A DNA stretch of 31,491 nucleotides from JBOGZI01 sp050697275 (GTDB lineage: Bacteria > Actinomycetota > Thermoleophilia > Solirubrobacterales > 70-9). The DNA is taken from the NCBI GenBank assembly GCA_050697275.1, contig JBOGZI010000191.1:1-31491 (forward strand), in the 5' to 3' direction. The translations under genes and the position numbers were made by a program. Below are positions 30,333 through 31,491 of the stretch, piece after piece (position 1 is the first letter of the stretch; each line of letters opens with the position of its first letter). The notes beneath the pieces were generated by a model. It was given only the letters and a program-made list of their open reading frames with translations. It was not told the origin of the DNA and searched no databases.

Positions 30333-31151
30333 GTGAACATTCCGGTCGCCGCGGCGATCATCGCCGGCGCCTGCCTCGTCACCTGCGGGCTGCTCTTCGC
30401 ACTTCACCGCTTCGGCAGGCGGGACGCGCTGCTCGCGGACACCGCCCGGGGGGCGGGTATCTACGGCGTCGTGGGGACCTCGTTCGCGGTCCTGCTCGCG
30501 TTCGTGGTGTTGATCGCCTTCGAGTCCTACATCGACGGGCGCGAGGGGGCGGAGCAGGAGGCGGACGCCGTGCTGGAGCAGTTCCGGAACGCCGAGCACT
30601 TCGAGGAGCCCGCGCGCCGCGAGATCCAGGGCAAACTGCTCTGCTACGGGCGCGCCGTGATCTCCCACGACTGGCCGGCGATGCGGGAACAGGGCAGCAG
30701 CCAGCTCGTCAACGACTGGGGCCTCTCGCTGTCGAGGACCTATGAGCGCGTGCCGGTGAGGACCGACAAGGAGGGCTGGGCATTCGGCAACCTGCTGACG
30801 CTGAGCGACGACCGGATCGACTCGCGGAGGCAGCGGCTCACCCAGGCGGTCCCGATCATCACCAACCCGGTCTGGTTCATCCTCGGCCTCGGCGCCCTGC
30901 TCAACATCGCCTTCGTGCTGATCTTCGTCGACCGGCGCAGCGAGGCGCTCGCGGTCCAGATGATCCTGATGGCGGGCGTGACCGCGGTCGTGGTCGCCGG
31001 CCTGGTCCTCGTCTGGTTCCTCGACCATCCCTTCGGGGATGCCGACGGCAGCGTCGAGCCGGTGGAGATGGAGCGAACCGTGACCGGCATGGAAGAGGTG
31101 GAACCCGACCTGTCGGCGCCGTGCACGGGGCGCGGCGACGCGCTCGACTGA
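30333..31151 (+). CDS. DUF4239-family membrane protein (bestrophin-like)
   Basis: The product has 272 residues. Two N-terminal transmembrane helices (VAAAIIAGACLVTCGLLFAL, VVGTSFAVLLAFVVLIAF) are followed by a large soluble helical domain (REGAEQEADAVLEQFRNAEHFEEPARREIQGKLLCYGRAVISHDWPAM) and two C-terminal helices (WFILGLGALLNIAFVLIFV, MILMAGVTAVVVAGLVLVWFLDHPF). This is the DUF4239 layout, which resembles bestrophin-like channels; the function is not established. The start is GTG 30333, supported by the -10 box spacing. Confidence 0.85.
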   Translation: MNIPVAAAIIAGACLVTCGLLFALHRFGRRDALLADTARGAGIYGVVGTSFAVLLAFVVLIAFESYIDGREGAEQEADAVLEQFRNAEHFEEPARREIQGKLLCYGRAVISHDWPAMREQGSSQLVNDWGLSLSRTYERVPVRTDKEGWAFGNLLTLSDDRIDSRRQRLTQAVPIITNPVWFILGLGALLNIAFVLIFVDRRSEALAVQMILMAGVTAVVVAGLVLVWFLDHPFGDADGSVEPVEMERTVTGMEEVEPDLSAPCTGRGDALD

Positions 31152-31164
31152 GTCCGAGGCCGGC

Positions 31165-31491
31165 TCAGCCGCGGTGCTCGACGCGGTCGATCGCCTCGTG
31201 GGTGGAGCGGCTGAGCTCCGCGGAGTCGAGCCGCACCCCCGGGGGGAGCTCCAGGTGTAGGTCGGTGCCCGGATCGATCCGGGCGGTCGCCCGCCCGGGG
31301 TGGCACTCGAGCACGTGGCCGCCGCGGCGGCGGTCGCTCGAGATGAAGTGCAGGTGGTAGCCGCTCACCTCGATCCCCTCGCTGTAGTCCGGGAATCGAA
31401 AGCCGACCATGGTGCCCTCCGCGTCGGGCAGCTCGAAGACGTGCTGCTCGGCCACCACCTCGGTCAGCGGCCGGTAGGGAGGGGACTGCCG
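31165..31491 (-). CDS. budA: Acetolactate decarboxylase, C-terminal part (5' end outside window)
   Basis: The last 108 residues are in the window. The family signatures RQSPPYRPLTEVV, EGTMVGFRFPDYSEGIEVSGYHLHFISSDRRRGGHVLEC are present, with the zinc ligands His-x-His (YHLHF) and His in GGHVL. The enzyme turns alpha-acetolactate into acetoin. The C-terminus ends LRLDSAELSRSTHEAIDRVEHRG-like. An internal GTG at 31458 is not the start because the conserved upstream part continues to the edge. Whether acetolactate synthase is nearby cannot be seen. Confidence 0.9.
   Translation of the reverse strand, partial: RQSPPYRPLTEVVAEQHVFELPDAEGTMVGFRFPDYSEGIEVSGYHLHFISSDRRRGGHVLECHPGRATARIDPGTDLHLELPPGVRLDSAELSRSTHEAIDRVEHRG

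Noticed and set aside
1..31491. CRISPR array, insertion sequence or prophage genes
   Set aside because: No regularly spaced repeats, transposase, integrase or phage structural genes were found on either strand.

Overview
The window is GC-rich and gene-dense, with heavy G/C third-position use, GTG and TTG starts and many 4-bp ATGA/TTGA gene overlaps. Several protein types are ones I associate with Actinobacteria of the class Thermoleophilia (Solirubrobacterales/Conexibacter-like): exported proteins with a Lys-rich coiled coil followed by a short collagen-like stretch, secreted RTX-repeat proteins, and -10 boxes placed 6-7 nt before a start codon (leaderless transcripts). The taxon is an inference; there is no rRNA marker here.

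Region 1 (1-7530) looks like an eroded integration hot spot. Two direct repeats of about 160 bp (790-948 and 7370-7528) each end in the 3' part of a tRNA-Pro(GGG) gene that lacks its 5' part. Between them lie an in-frame Baeyer-Villiger monooxygenase/sulfatase-modifying-factor-like ORF, a STAND-type ATPase, a SnoaL-like protein and an orphan ribbon-helix-helix antitoxin. The partner of that antitoxin is cut off at the repeat boundary. The tail of a secreted beta-propeller protein lies to the left.

Region 2 (7700-18800) is the most interesting part. It holds a GreA-like factor, a NarL-type two-component pair, a Usp-like protein, a DUF488 protein, a hemerythrin, a DoxX-like protein, a SemiSWEET-like protein and a tightly overlapping five-gene operon (FAD/NAD reductase, transaldolase, GTP cyclohydrolase I, GH15 glycosidase, membrane protein). 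Five intergenic copies of a palindrome, RATGRG-N8-CCCATY, sit in front of these units. The GGG-N8-CCC spacing is the same as in the DevR/DosR box of mycobacteria. I propose that this is a compact stress or dormancy regulon driven by the local response regulator.

Region 3 (18870-24700) holds a YceI protein, a tiny SFPASDPP-motif protein, a CopB-type metal P-type ATPase, a cupin and a membrane protein that share a 36-bp divergent and apparently leaderless promoter region, and an exported RTX-repeat protein.

Region 4 (24737-31491) holds an exported protein of unknown function, a Crp/Fnr-like regulator, an M23 peptidoglycan peptidase preceded by a convincing c-di-AMP (ydaO-type) riboswitch, an acyl-CoA carboxylase carboxyltransferase subunit, a DUF7144-like membrane protein, a GH25 muramidase, a DUF4239 membrane protein, and the C-terminal part of acetolactate decarboxylase at the right edge.
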